The notes beneath the pieces were generated by a model. The model ran no database searches. It saw nothing but the letters and a program-made list of their open reading frames with translations, and had not been told where the DNA came from. Of a stretch of DNA of 64,000 nt, positions 12,664 to 26,200 are shown one piece after another. The DNA is from Euwallacea fornicatus (Eukaryota; Arthropoda; Insecta; Coleoptera; Curculionidae), in the NCBI RefSeq assembly GCF_040115645.1, contig NC_089556.1, forward strand, positions 3,534,001 to 3,598,000. The letters run 5' to 3'. The position numbers and the translations under genes are program-made. Positions within the stretch are counted from its first letter, which is position 1. Each line of letters opens with the position of its first letter.

Positions 12664-12704
12664 AATTTGTGAAAATTGAGCGCTTCGCTCAATTTTCACA
12701 AATT
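12664..12704. repeat. Perfect 19-bp palindrome with 3-nt loop
   Basis: Arms 12664-12682 (AATTTGTGAAAATTGAGCG) and 12686-12704 are exact reverse complements around a 3-base spacer CTT. No transposase sequence adjoins it. It could be the centre of a foldback element or a cruciform-forming site. Confidence 0.9.
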
Positions 12705-13569
12705 CTTTAGTGCAAAGTTGCTCGTCGAGTCACTGGTTTGCGAATACCAAGTCCCAGCGTGAAGCGTGCGCATTATCGAATTTTTTTTCCACAAATTTCG
12801 TCTCCGCGAAGGTCGTCGCGTCAGTTTCTTTCTCACAATTGCTTAACAATGTATGTTAATTCGAGAACGTGGCATGGGCCAATATGACAAATTGGGCTGA
12901 TCACGCATCTATACATTAACAAAAAAAAACACATTTAATCAAAAAGTCATATACTTTTTCTACTTGTCTGAATATTAAAAATAAAAAATAATTCACCCAA
13001 ACAAGGACATTGCAAATGATGTAGCCTAACGCTCCACAGCTTCTCTACTGCATTAAAGCTTTAATTGAACTCTACTAATTTGAGCTCTCTTTGTCGATGT
13101 CCGTGCAAGGACCAAAGATGTTCGTTTCAATGCAACTCCCAAGGTTCTTGCTTCGAACCCAATCATTCATAGCTCAACAAGAGATAATAGATTATCTCAC
13201 AAAAGGAACAACTTGCTATTTATTGAAGAGGAGGAGAAGATATTGTCACAACTGAAGACAAGTTTGCTGCAATTGAGACAACCGAAACGCTATCTCTACT
13301 GCACTCAACTAGAACGCTGAGCGCTTAACATATGTTTAGCCTCAAAGGCCGAAGTACCGCAAATACCTAATTAATAAATTAAGAATATTAAATCCTATTG
13401 TTGAGTTACAATCAAAATATATGACAAGTTTAACAAAGATATATATAATGTATTCACATATTTAAAGTCATATACCTAAAGAATCCTTCAAAACCTTCAG
13501 ACTCTTTCAACACTGTTAAAAGACACTTCGTTATGAAGAAAAAGTTCGTTCTGTTTCACTTTTTACAGT
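12705..13569. other. Intergenic, 3' of polybromo and tropomyosin
   Basis: Two genes end toward each other here. I see AT-rich sequence and no coding pattern. The final 130 bp should include the polybromo 3' UTR, but no AATAAA is evident on the minus strand. Confidence 0.35.
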
Positions 13570-16500
13570 TTAAAATGTCTTGTGCAGACACAAAGTGTCT
13601 TTAAGTAAGTGATTTCTCAGCTGCCACAGGGCGGCTACGACGTTGTCGTGCTGATCCGCCCGTTTTCCTAACCAAGTAGCCGCGTGAGCCAGCTTTTCTG
13701 GATCGGGGGGAGTGCAATTTTCCGGAGTGGCGTGCAAAGAACGTTCCCAGTGCGTTACGTGCTTCTGATCGGCGTTAAGTCCTTCGATATACCTGTTGAT
13801 GAAATACGTGGTTTTAGAATTATTTTCCTTATTGATCATTATACGTTTGTAAAGCCATGATATTTGTATTTAATACCTGATATAAGCTTCTGAATGGAGT
13901 ACTCTTTGCGGCCTCGGGGGCACCGAGATAAACATAGGATCCGTCGTTTTCTGCGACGAGGTAGCTGCTGCTGACGCAGTCGAAGCGGGAGCTGTGAAGT
14001 TATAATACATTAATTATAATCAACAAAAATGCTCTACAAGGATCTAGTCTAGCACACTGCCACTGTCAACTTTCGTTTTATAAAAATCGAGCGTACGACT
14101 GCGACAACTGCATGTTTCTAACCTCTATAATGATAAAGGGCATACCCTGTAAAATCATTGTATTTAAGACACCTTATCCTTTCTACCACATTATTAAAAC
14201 ACACGTACACATGAGAAATTAGCTACAAAAACTCTACTTTTCTACAAAACGGTCCTCCCCTCGAGTCTACCGAAAAATTCTCCCGTCAAAACATTGAATT
14301 ACCTGCCACTATAACCGACGTATAATTCGCTGGCGTTGTTAAAAACGTACTAGTACTAGCAGCTATTCCAAAAGAAACGATATTAGTGAGACAATGCTTA
14401 ATTAAAACATCTCCGAATTAAGCTTACCTGATGCGGTCGCTGCCGCAGGCAAGTTGGGTGTGGACGAAGTTGTCGACAGGCGGTTTATTGCTGCTGCTTT
14501 ACTTGAAGGCTTGAAATTTCTGAAATAAAAACGTTCAATTAATCACTCACATAATTATATGAGAAATAAGAAATGCTTACTTGCTCCTGCTATCTGGGGG
14601 GATGCTACGCCCGTTGCCCTTGTTGATATGCATATCTCTCACATGGCGAATAAGCCTAGTGATGTTTGGGAACGGCTGCAGGTTCTTTTTAGTGAGGCGG
14701 GAGCAATTCCTCCATTTACATTGCAATTCCTCCCCAGAGTGATCCTAAACTTGCCCATTAAATACCCAAAATCAAAGCTCAATGCAAAAAATACCTGATA
14801 ATACTTTTGGACATGCCCTTGCGAGTCTTTAGAATCTTTCACCGAGTGCTCAACACAATCACTAAGTTCCTCAAATTGGAAATCACAATCCTCCCACTTG
14901 CACTCAAACACCTTATCATAAAAGAAATAATTAATTTTCTTCTTCTATAAAGAGAAATGACATTACCATGTGTTCAGGTGGTCCCTGAGTTGCAGGAGCA
15001 GGACTGGGACATTGCTCCTGATCAGCCAAGAGCTGCGCCTTGGTCTCCTCATTCAACTTTGAGGCCCTTTCTTCCCATACTTGTTTCTCGGATGTCGTCA
15101 GAGCCTTCCATTCGGCTCCCACAATTCGAGATATGTCCCCAAATTTTGATTCGGGATTGTTTTGCACCACCTGCTTACGCACTTCACGAGAGTAGAGGAT
15201 ATAGCCGGTAACCACCTTGTTTTTCGTGGGTTTCTGTGGGACATATTATTAGTTGGTATAAGGTGAGAACCAAAGGTTCATTAAGGCTCCCTCGTTACTT
15301 TAGTCTCGTTGAATATTTTTTAGAAAATCTAGAACACACTTATAAGATTGTTGTTGTTCGCGCAACTACAAATAAATTCATTCTTTTTTTAAAGGGAATG
15401 GATGGTTGATTCACATCTCCAGAAGTTTCAGACCTTTGTCAGTATATGCAGCATTGACAAACAACTTAACATTGTCAAATATTACTTTTAGTCGTTGCTA
15501 TATGTTGTATGATGTGAAGAAGTATTTATTTATTTCAGGGAGCAAAATTTCATTTATTAGAGCTCTTATGCAGAGGTGGTTACTAATAAATATTTCATTG
15601 GCACAAGTAATATCTAATGAGAAATCCATGGACTAATAAAAAATAAAACTAAGTTTCATGTAACTTTTAAAAATTGCATCTGATACAACAAAAAGACATA
15701 TATTAAGGCACATGTGCTAGTCTAAAGGTTATTTTTCTTAAATGTTCCCACTATTGTTATGTCCAAAATGGTGAAAGTTCCAAGGTTGGTTAAATGAACT
15801 CTAAGATTTAGGCCTTGCAAAAAAAGTTATATTGAAGCATTCCATTGATCTAAGATTATAAAGGTGTTTAATAGTTTCAATATTTCTGGAAATAAATTTC
15901 CTCTGTCATTTTATTTGTATTAACTTACATAAAAAAGTAACAAAATCTTAAGGATGGAGGACAAGGAAAACCGTGCTTTGTACATTAACATGATAATTAT
16001 GACTTTGCTTACTTTTTCAACACTAGATAACGAATATAAACAAGTTTTTTATGGTTAATACTTTGTATAAAAGACTGTTCTTATTTTGTTAAATGACCAC
16101 CGAGTATTTACATAAATATTTGGACCACACAATTGCTCTTAGCAATTTAAAAAATTAACTTGCACCCTGGTGGAAAAATGTAATTCATCAAAGCATATTC
16201 ACAAATTAATAATTAAGATAATAAATCGCATTAATTAAGGATTACTGGTCTTGTGACTCCGATATGAGTGAATCTTCAAATGTTTACCTAATCTAACCAA
16301 CCGCATAACTTTCGACCTTCCAGACATAGCAATGGCGTAAAACTATAAGAAAAACCCTGTATACTGCTATACTTAGGAAATTATCCCACTTTTTGTCCTC
16401 GTGGCAGTTGATGATTTAAGAGTGTACATTGAGCAAAGTCTATAAGTCAGTTTTACAGTTTCAAGAATGTCTTTCAATTTTTTTGATGTCATATTTTGGT

Positions 16501-17200
16501 CTTGGTAAACTTGACAAGTTTCTATCACTTTCTGCTATGGTGGATAAGTTTCTTGCCAGTTCAAATTAAACACATAAAAACAAAATCTTGATGTTATTTT
16601 CATACTGAAAATTCTAATAACATTTAATCTTGACTAGCATACCTAAAATACAACTACAAAACTTGTCAACAAAAGTAAAGAAAAACAAGTATGCCTGACT
16701 TATGACAAGTTTTATGGTGACTCTTCAAGCCAATTGCAAAAGGAGTGCTTGATATCATCTGCCAATATATCTTATGAACTTTTCTCAAAACAACATTGAC
16801 TGTAAACTTCTAAATAGACAGCTTTTATAACACATAAGAAAAATATAAGACAACCATTAATATTTTTGAACATACCTGGGTGTAGATACCTTTGTTTTGA
16901 CAGTACTTAGTTTGCATTAGTATATTTAAGTTATTGAATATGTTATAAATTTTAAATAAAAAAGAAAATGTCTCGTTTCTCATGGGATAATTTCCAGACT
17001 AAACCTACCTTCTTGCTGCTACTAGGTGCTGGTGTGGGTGGTGCCAGACTAGTATTAGTATTAGTAGAGATCCCGGGTGTGATAAGGATACTATTAACAG
17101 CAGCAGGGATTTCCCCTGAGCCCACGGAAAGGCCACCATCCAAGGAGTCCTCCATGACAATGTCAATGTCCGCTAACTTAGTAAGAGTTGGTGAGGCCTC
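13570..17200 (-). other. PBRM1: Polybromo exons 24-31: HMG box and C-terminus
   Basis: Exons: 17009-17200, 14967-15233, 14795-14911, 14581-14684, 14428-14519, 14303-14362, 13877-13991, 13570-13792. Exon 25 is the HMG box (TGYILYSREVRKQVVQNNPE, then IVGAEWKALTTSEKQVWEER). Exons 26-27 hold a C2H2-like segment (FECKWEDCDFQFEEL, with RLIRHVRDMH further on). Exons 28-30 are Ala/Ser/Thr-rich. The last exon ends LLKDTLCLHKTF and stops at 13570-13572. All phases join. Confidence 0.9.
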
Positions 17201-20200
17201 CTGGAAAGGGTTTTTTATATTGATGGGCCCCATCAGTGTGTCAATATTAATTATTATTAGAAAAGGACTGAGTCTTTGATGTGTCACGGGTAACAAAGTA
17301 AAAGTTTCTGTGAAAGAGGTATATTTAATATTTAACTATTACAAATATTAATGATCTTGTGACTGGTCTATTAGAAAGCAAACTCATTGCCTGAATGGAA
17401 GTACAGTTATAAATATTTTTTGCTCTTCAATGCCTTTCTTGTGGGAGAAGGCTCAAGAAAGAAGTGTAAATTCCTTTAATTACAAGCCACAAACGGTGTT
17501 AACACTACTGACCGGTGTTAAAATTACCTATAAAAGATGAAACTACATATTTTATGTTCAGTTAATATATCTTTTACAAAGCCAACGCCTTTGGAATGCG
17601 CATTTATTAAAAAGATACTTGAAGGAGGTTATCGAATGAGCCGGGGCTCTCGCTTGAACGACTGTAAGTCCTCTTTTATCGGTAAAGAGTGTTATTTACG
17701 GAGCAAAAGAGAAGCATTCGGTAAAAATAGCCATAAATTCGAAACACAAACCAAGAAATTAATTTTAGAAAGCTCAGATTTCGCCCAAAATCGACTCTCT
17801 TCGGAACGATGAGGAATGGAATTTCACACTCACCGTAATGCAAAATGAGGAGGTATCCATGGAATTATCCATTCTCGTTGGAGAGACGCACGAAAGGTCT
17901 TTTACATTTTCCGCTAGGAGAGCGATTTTGTGGAGTTTTCACGGCGAAAATTAAAAAAATTCAAACACAAATTCCTAAACCTGAACAAAACCTTCAGCCA
18001 CAAACGGAAAGTCAAACGTCAGATCGTCGAAGACGGGGTGGGGGTGACTGTGACATTTAGATAATGACGGTGTTAAAAGATAGATGACGCGGCAAGTGAT
18101 ATTGGGTTTGTCGAAATCACGAACATAAGAATGCAAACGATTAGTTACAATTGCAACATCAAAGAGGTAAAGAAACGATTGAAAATATAATGTTATGGTA
18201 TGCTAGAAAAAACGCAATAAATAGACAACAATAAAATTCAATAAAATACAGTGCAAAGTGGAAATGATTTGTGAAATCAAATATTCGACAAATAAGATTT
18301 TTAGGTCGTAGGATTCAAGCGCCACAAATTGAATTTCAAAGAGCGGGAAATTTAAACAGGGTTACGTGGAAATGGCGAAGGTGAAGACTCGTCATAACAA
18401 TTCCTTTAATTATATAGTTTACCTTAAAACAGAAATTAGCTATCAATACAACTAATTGTTAATGATTACATTACTTTTTGTTTTTATTTAGTAAATAGTA
18501 ATTTTGATGGATAATAATTGTCGAAAGTGGTAGTTAAAATGCAAATTGGTTCCGTTTTTGAGTAAATACAAACGCTCTTCTTTTCGGTTGAAACAAGGAA
18601 ATACTCTAGTGTGGTTTCAGGCAATAATGATAGATATAATATTCCCATATGTACGTCCATATGGCGAGCCCTAGCAACCGGATACGAATTGTTCTGAATC
18701 ATAAAACGTTAGGGCAAACGCAGTGGAAAACTGAAGGTTCTTCGTCAGTTCTCAATCCGCCCATATGGACAGCTAATTCGCTATTGATTCTCAAGGCATA
18801 TTGGACGAGTTAAGCTCGGAGCTACTGGGGTGCATGTCGTTATTGACTCATATGTGTGGGCCTAAGCTACGAGACTGATCGCCCTCGAAGATCAAAATGG
18901 ACCTTTCCACTTGGAGCAACGACCTTCACTTAGGGGGCAACTTTCAATTGGTATCTTTTCACGGAAATCTGAACGATATCCAATTGCAGAAAAGACCTGG
19001 ATAGTCAATTTTCTGTAGTACCCTTTCGCACTCCCGCAAGCCCGGAAGGACTCGTTTAAGAGCTTGGCCACATCACATATCGGCAGATAGTGGACTGCAA
19101 CAAGGTGGATTCCACGCTCACCTCTACATATCACCCTTCGAATGATTAATCGTATGGTCCGACATCGCTGGAACTTGCTTTGGCATGCGACAAGCTAAGC
19201 AACATATGGAGCAACCGATGGTCATGCGGATAACTTCTCTTTCGGCTCGAAGGGAGGAACAAGGGGAAGGTGGAATAACCACTGCCGATATGAGTATTTT
19301 ATGGTCATACGACAAGCTATCTGTACATGACCCTTGTTGCCTAATGAAATGAAGGGGCTACAAGCTTGCAGATTCTTCAACTTGGTGGGGTTGTAACTCC
19401 ACTCAAATGGGTCGTAACAAGTCCATTATTGATATCTGTGAGTAGGACGTTTATCACTTGATTTGGTCAGATCAAATACAGCACAGTGAGACGATTCTCC
19501 CTTGAAGTTTGGACATCTGGCCATAAACTCATTTTTTTTTCAGGACATAACGTTTAACATATATTTTATTATACAAAAACTGTTAGAAAATTCACCGTTG
19601 GCTTCCTGTACATTCAATATTAACTTTTGACTCAGGTAAATTTGTCCCAATCGCACTGTTTTAATTTGCAGAAGGTGCCATTGCTCTGTATGTCATTATG
19701 TAAGATCGACCCTGTACAGAGAAGACAACGTTTTCTACCTTTAAACGGCTTTATTAAAATCAGGCCTTGCAAAAATGTGGAACACATTGCTTACTCATGT
19801 TAATATTGATGTCTAAGGATATTGGTAAATATATATATATATATATATATATGCGTTGTTGGGTGGTCTTTCGCTCCATTAGCCCCACAGTTCCCATGAG
19901 AATGTCAAGAATATTAATATATGCTAGGAAAACCGACCCCTCTTTTAGATACCTATGCATATTACGGACTTATTTTTCGTATCTGTCATTGTCCATATTA
20001 TTGAAACAAACAATTGTTCCCATCATTCCTGATGAGATGGACAGTAGATTTCTGACTTAATATTCGATTTGATACAGTCATAATCAAATGTTTCAAATTC
20101 GCCGGTAAGTTAAGGTACGCTTAATTGAATAGAAGATTTAATTTCTGCGAGACGTAATTTAAGTCTCGAATTTTTAGCATTTACGCAGAGGTCAGTACAA

Positions 20201-23200
20201 TGCATAAAATTTGTAATTTTACACATTGCACGTACTTCTGTGTAAGCGCTAAAAATTCAAGCATTAAACTACGATACGGTTAACGCATTATAAAAGGTCT
20301 GTTTTCTCTACCTACAACGTACTTACCCTCCTTCCTTCCAACTGTTTCTGTCTCAATTTGGCGTTCAATGCGTCCCTAACGTTGACCTGAAAACATACAG
20401 CTTCGAAACATGCTCACGCGCAACGCAACAAAAATAAAATAAGCAAAGAAACAGTGCAAAGTCTGCAAGAAAAAGCTCACATTCTCACTACAAAAATGAT
20501 GCATGGCGTTTGCTGATATTTCGTCAAATTAACACATGGGTTTTGAGAAAATATTAGCAGGAAACGAGGCAACGAAAATTGAAAAAAAAAAAAAAAAACG
20601 TGAAGTTTTATTACTCCATGAATGTTTTTGTGCCGCAATCAGTTTGAAGAAAAAATTACTTTCAACCAATTGACCAAAATATCAAAACCATCAAGATATT
20701 TCTCCCGAGTCTTGCCTTTGGAAAGATTTTCCCAGGGTCATAACCTACTGCATGTTAATGGTTTTTAGCTCTTGAATTTATTGCCAATTACTTGATTAGT
20801 ACCAAAAGGAGAAAACTTCTAGTCCACACTTACCCTTGCGGGATTCAACAATTTCGGGAAGCAGTAGATTTCGTCGTCGACCACTTCGGGCACGTGGTAG
20901 TATTTCCTCAGTCCTTCAGGTGGCAGTTTCCGTACAAATCTGTTAATTTCGTCGTAGATTGATGTACATATATAAACGTCTTGCTCGGGTATTTCGGTAG
21001 GCCGCACTGAAACCAAAGATAAGTTATTTTAAGACGCTTGTGCTGGTGTTTAGAGTAAATTTTGTGTGATTCATCAAGTAAATTTTTGTTTAATACGAAA
21101 ATAAATATATCGAAAGTAAGGCACCTAGCAAATCATTTTTCCAAGTATACTCACATACAATCCTAATGTTTTTATAAATATTAATACAATCATTTTACTC
21201 TTAAGGGGATGTGCGATATGGCGTTGCAGGTAACACATTTACACAGCTTTACAGTGAAAACATAAAATTATTGCCTGAACTTCCTTCATACACTGTGTCA
21301 TTACATGTGCCACTTTTTTACCATCTTTTTCTTATAGTTTCTCTATCCAACGCATTTTTCGTCAGTATAATATTACATGAAAGGATTTTGTGAACTGTAA
21401 TATCTACTTACATGAAACATACTCGTTATAATCCAGCACAGCGCATCTCCCTATAATACTGACAATTGGATTAATATCTTCCTCCGTCGACTGTAACACC
21501 TCATTCCTGTAGTAAAGCTTATTGGTAGGATTTGGCACTTCTGATGGGCAGACGAACCAAGGGCCCCGAAAGTAGCATTTGCCGCTATAATTAAGAAATA
21601 CATAAAACGCTTCTTCGTAACTGTGAGAGTGGTACGTACTCTGCCGTATCCCATATGCAGTCAATCTGGGCAATTACCTGCCGCCCCCCATCTACTACAA
21701 CATAGACAAAATCTCCAGATTTTATCACACCCGAACAAATGGTATTGTATTGTTCGTAATAGGTGTTGCCATCGTCTAGGTCGGTGGCAACATATGCAAT
21801 CACATTCTAGAAGAGAGATCATGTAAAAAAATATATATTTTTTAATTGAATTAAATTCGACCTACAGGCCTGTCATCGTCAATCATTCTCTCGAGTTCTT
21901 GTAGCTCCGCTAATTCATCCTTATGCTTCTCCAATCGTTCCTTAAATACTGATATCACTCGTTTGGGCTCTAAAGGTACATCCCGCTCGACTAGTTTATA
22001 ATTCGAAGACAATTCGGGGAAAATTTTTATTTTCTTGAACGACCGATGTCTTGAACTATACCGCGACTCCAACACGTACACATCCTCATCTTCGTGACCT
22101 AAATCCAATCAATCTTGAAAAATTATTATCACGCTATTGAATCTACAAACCTTCAGGCCTCATGGTAAAGTACTGCTTCACGCTCAATACGCAACAGCGT
22201 TCTTTGATCTCTTCCAAAGGAACACTGATGTACTTGTCAGACTTGAAAACTTCTTTTTCTAAGAACCGTCTTGTTTGCACGTGGAAAGTTTCATCTGGTC
22301 TTAGATAGTGGTTGCCATAGAGCATTTGTTGCCCATTCTTTTCGTACAGGCGCTCTATTTTGATTATGTGTGGTTCACAGCCCTGGTAATTTAATTAATG
22401 TTTATATAATTGAATCGGTGGTTGCTTAAAAATAGTGAATCAGTATTAGCATATTGGAAATTTAAATATTCATTTTTTATACTTTATTGACAAGGGACTT
22501 ATAAATTAAGGTCACTCCGTTCATTCAGAATATAATTGTGTTTTAAAAATTCATCATATATAATTAACAATTGTAATTTCGATACTTTTGAAATATCTGA
22601 AATACAAAAACTAAATTTGTAGGTATATTTGCACAGTGAAAACTGCTCCCTTGAATTCGCAACTTTTCTTTCATTGCACTAAATCTGGAAACTGCATGTT
22701 ATTTCCTATTCGGTATCATTTCTTAGACCAATGAGCTGTACCTTTACAAAAGGCAGACAATAAATGTTTGTATATTTTTGTACCGATATCACTTTGTAGA
22801 TAATTCAGTCGAATATTAATGCGGACTGCACTAATAATGTAATTTTTTTTGTTTTAAAGGAGTGTAGGGCACGCGATTAGTGTAACTGTGAAATTGTGCG
22901 TTAAAGTGAACGTTGCTGACCACGAATGAAGAGCGACACTGTTGGATGATCTTATACAAAAAATGGGTTGATGGAAGTAGAACATCAAGATAAAATAGAT
23001 TTGTTGTTTATATTTAAAAGGAAGTATCCGATTACTTTTTAGAGTTTATTAGTAATGGTTTTCGTCTATTACATTCAGAGGTCGTGACACTCTTGACTTA
23101 GTTTCAGTTGTGCATTTTATTTATTCAACTATGTTAAATCAAACTTACTTCTCTCTTTGTCTCCATATAAACAAATTCGCCCACTTGGAAAGTCTTTTGG

Positions 23201-26200
23201 TTGCAAGTCATCGTTTCTTCGGTAGATCCGTTGCTATTACTCCCATCTTTCAATAAAGAGTCATCGGAACTTCGGGTCTCACAATCCTCCTCCAGAGTCT
23301 CCTGCAGAGATTTCTGATGTCGCAATTTTTCGATGTTATGCCTGGCATCCAGAGCACTGAAAAACATTTTTATATATTTGTCTCTTAATGTTTGATTGAA
23401 ACCACTCACGAATAACCTAACGCGGGCGATTGTAACAATTCTCCGTGTTTGCACAATTCGTCTCGAGTCCTGATGAAAAACATCTGCAACTCAATGGCAT
23501 CTTCAAAAACCTGAGAATCGGAACGAGAAAGTTGTCGAGCACGGTCTAAACAGGCGAAAAAATCTGCTTGAAAGGTGTCGAGACGTTTGTACAAATTTTT
23601 ATCCAGCCTGCGTTTGATCAGATCCAAGGAAAGAGCCCGAAATCTACACCAGACAAAAATTCTTGGAAGCGACATGTTAACGAACATGGATAATAACCTA
23701 CTTCTTGCCATCGATTTCGTCGTGCTCCGGTAATTCGGCCATAGAGTCACTATAACAACGTCCTTCATCATCTTGATGGTTGTAAACTGTTGTAAAAAGT
23801 GTTAAAAGGACATCTTGGACTGCTTCTGCCACGTCTACAACATGATAAAATATAGGAAAAAACACAAGAAATAATGAGAATCGCTTACCTGGAGCCTCAT
23901 CATCTGCAGACTCCTTCAACTGTAGCCGTTTTTGAGATACTACCCTCTGAAGTACAAGAGCGTCTTTATAAATTTGTGAATCAGGTTCGTTGAATTTGCA
24001 CGCGTTGTCCAACATCAAAGTGAAATCAGCCGCTAAATCCTCGACGCTTTCGTAGAAATTATTCTTCATTTTATGAGCTATTCGTTCCATGTCAATTGGA
24101 TGTTTTATGACCTAAAACGATTTTTTATTAGAACAAGGAGAAGATTATACCAATGAAACTCTGCCTCATAATAATCTGGATATTCCAGTCTGGACGGTAA
24201 CTTCATGAAAATCTGACACAGCTGGCGTTCACCTTTCGGATCTTTGTAGTCTCTGACAGCTTCAAAGAGGTGCTTTAAGGCTTTTTCAAGTGGTGACATG
24301 ACTTTCCTAGGTTTGTAACTAAAAGTATACAGGTCATTTAAATCCTTAAATAGGTGCAAACTAATAACATACACTCGCACTGTTGTCCTCTCTTTTTTCA
24401 ATTCCATTTGTTTTTCTGCCATTGTGAACATTGGACCTACTTTATCCATGAGATGTTTTTCCAGTAAATTTGCGTCCTCGTAAATGGCGGAATTCTCTTC
24501 ATTAAATTGTCTAAAATATTCAAACATTATTTACTACTTGCATTTAAAAAGAATAACCTGGACTCACCTGCAGTTAGCAAACATCAATTGAAAATCCTTC
24601 ACTAGGTCCTTCTCGCAGCTATACTGCTCTGCCTTGATTTTAGCCTCAATTTCCAGGAAATCTATAGGTTCCTCTATAACCTCATAGTACTCTGCATAAA
24701 GCTTTTTTGAAGGTTTCTCCATGAAGGCCAGCATTGGCTGCCTACCGCCCTCACACTGACACGCAAATTCAGAATGTACTTCTAATAAAATTATTATACT
24801 AACCGTGAAATCTAACATGTATTTGGCTAATGAATGCAAGCGTTTTTTCATGGGGACAATGTCTTTCGGAGGTCTGCCTCGCATTGGAACACCCATAGGA
24901 CTTAGATTCTTAGGTTTTGAGCCCATCTTTTTCTTCCCATCAGGATCTTCAGGGTCGTCAAGGTTCTGAAATATTTTGGTAAATTGTAAAGAAGAAAAAG
25001 GAATGCATTATGGGATGAAGCAGTTGAGGGCAGGTGAAAATTAGACGAATTTTTACACATGGATAGAAACATTTTTACACCCCAAAATTTCTTTGATTGC
25101 ATTTGCATTTTTTGATGAAGCCTTTATGTGCTTAAAAACACGTCTAATGACAAAGCTAAATGAACAGGGTTAATATAAGCGTGCAAACATAGCATACCTT
25201 AGAAGAAGTGTTTTTGTTAGCTTTCATTGTTACCTTGACAATAGCCAGCAGCTCTTGGACCTTAACTTGCATCGCTTTTTGGAGCTTTACTGCGTCCTAA
25301 ACATATGCAATAATTTCAGAGACAACTTAAAGGGATTACATTCTTAAGTCAATAAAAATAATCAATACCTTGTAAAGCTTGGAATTAGGAACGTTGTATT
25401 TTTTTGCGTTTTCAAACATAATGGTCATATCTCCAGCCACCTCGCTGACTGTTCCATAAGCTTTCTTGGACAATTTATTCCTAATTTGATATAGAGATAA
25501 GGGATTTTTAATCTCCTTATAATAGTCTGGGTATATTCTCCTTGAGGGTAGTTTCCAAAAAGGTTCAGATAAAGGTACGCCATTAGGACCTTGCAGTCTC
25601 CATACAGTCTCTAAAAGCTTCCATTGAGGATTGTTAGAGTCCAAGTTAACCTAAAAGGAAAACGAACAAAATTAATTCTTTAGTATTAATTTTCACAGCA
25701 AAAAAAAAGACACTTACAAAATCGTCATGAAAGCTGTCTACACGCCTTGTATGATGCACTTTAACGGGCTCAGGCTCCGGTTCGGGCTCAGTCTCACTAT
25801 CCGACTCCTCTACAGTCTTCAACTGTGCCATAGCAGCTATGTAATTTCGTTTTCTCTGTTTTGGCGTCTTCTCAGATGATCTTACTGGGGTCGGAGACCT
25901 TGATCTTTCTTGCTCCATTATTTCTATCCGCTTTTGATTCACAATCTAAATAAAAAATATCAATACATCTTTCGTTGTAGCATCTTATATTACCTTTTTC
26001 AACAACTTGGCGTGGTTGTAAATTTGCGAATTCGACTCATTAAATAAACAGGCATTCTTGCACATTACAACTAAATCTTTTTCTAATGCTAGTATGTTTG
26101 CGTACTGATGATTTTGAATTTTAATGGCTATTCGTTTGAGATCTATGGGTTGCTCTATCACCTAAAAAAAATTTGACTTCTAAGCATTTTAATGCATGAG

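Noticed and set aside
16968..17279. 103-residue plus-strand frame
   Set aside because: Complement of polybromo exon 24 and its flanks; the minus strand joins in phase with the HMG-box exon.
17537..18060. Two plus-strand frames that could be a small gene
   Set aside because: They lie in a polybromo intron, lack splice or domain support and have no recognisable sequence.
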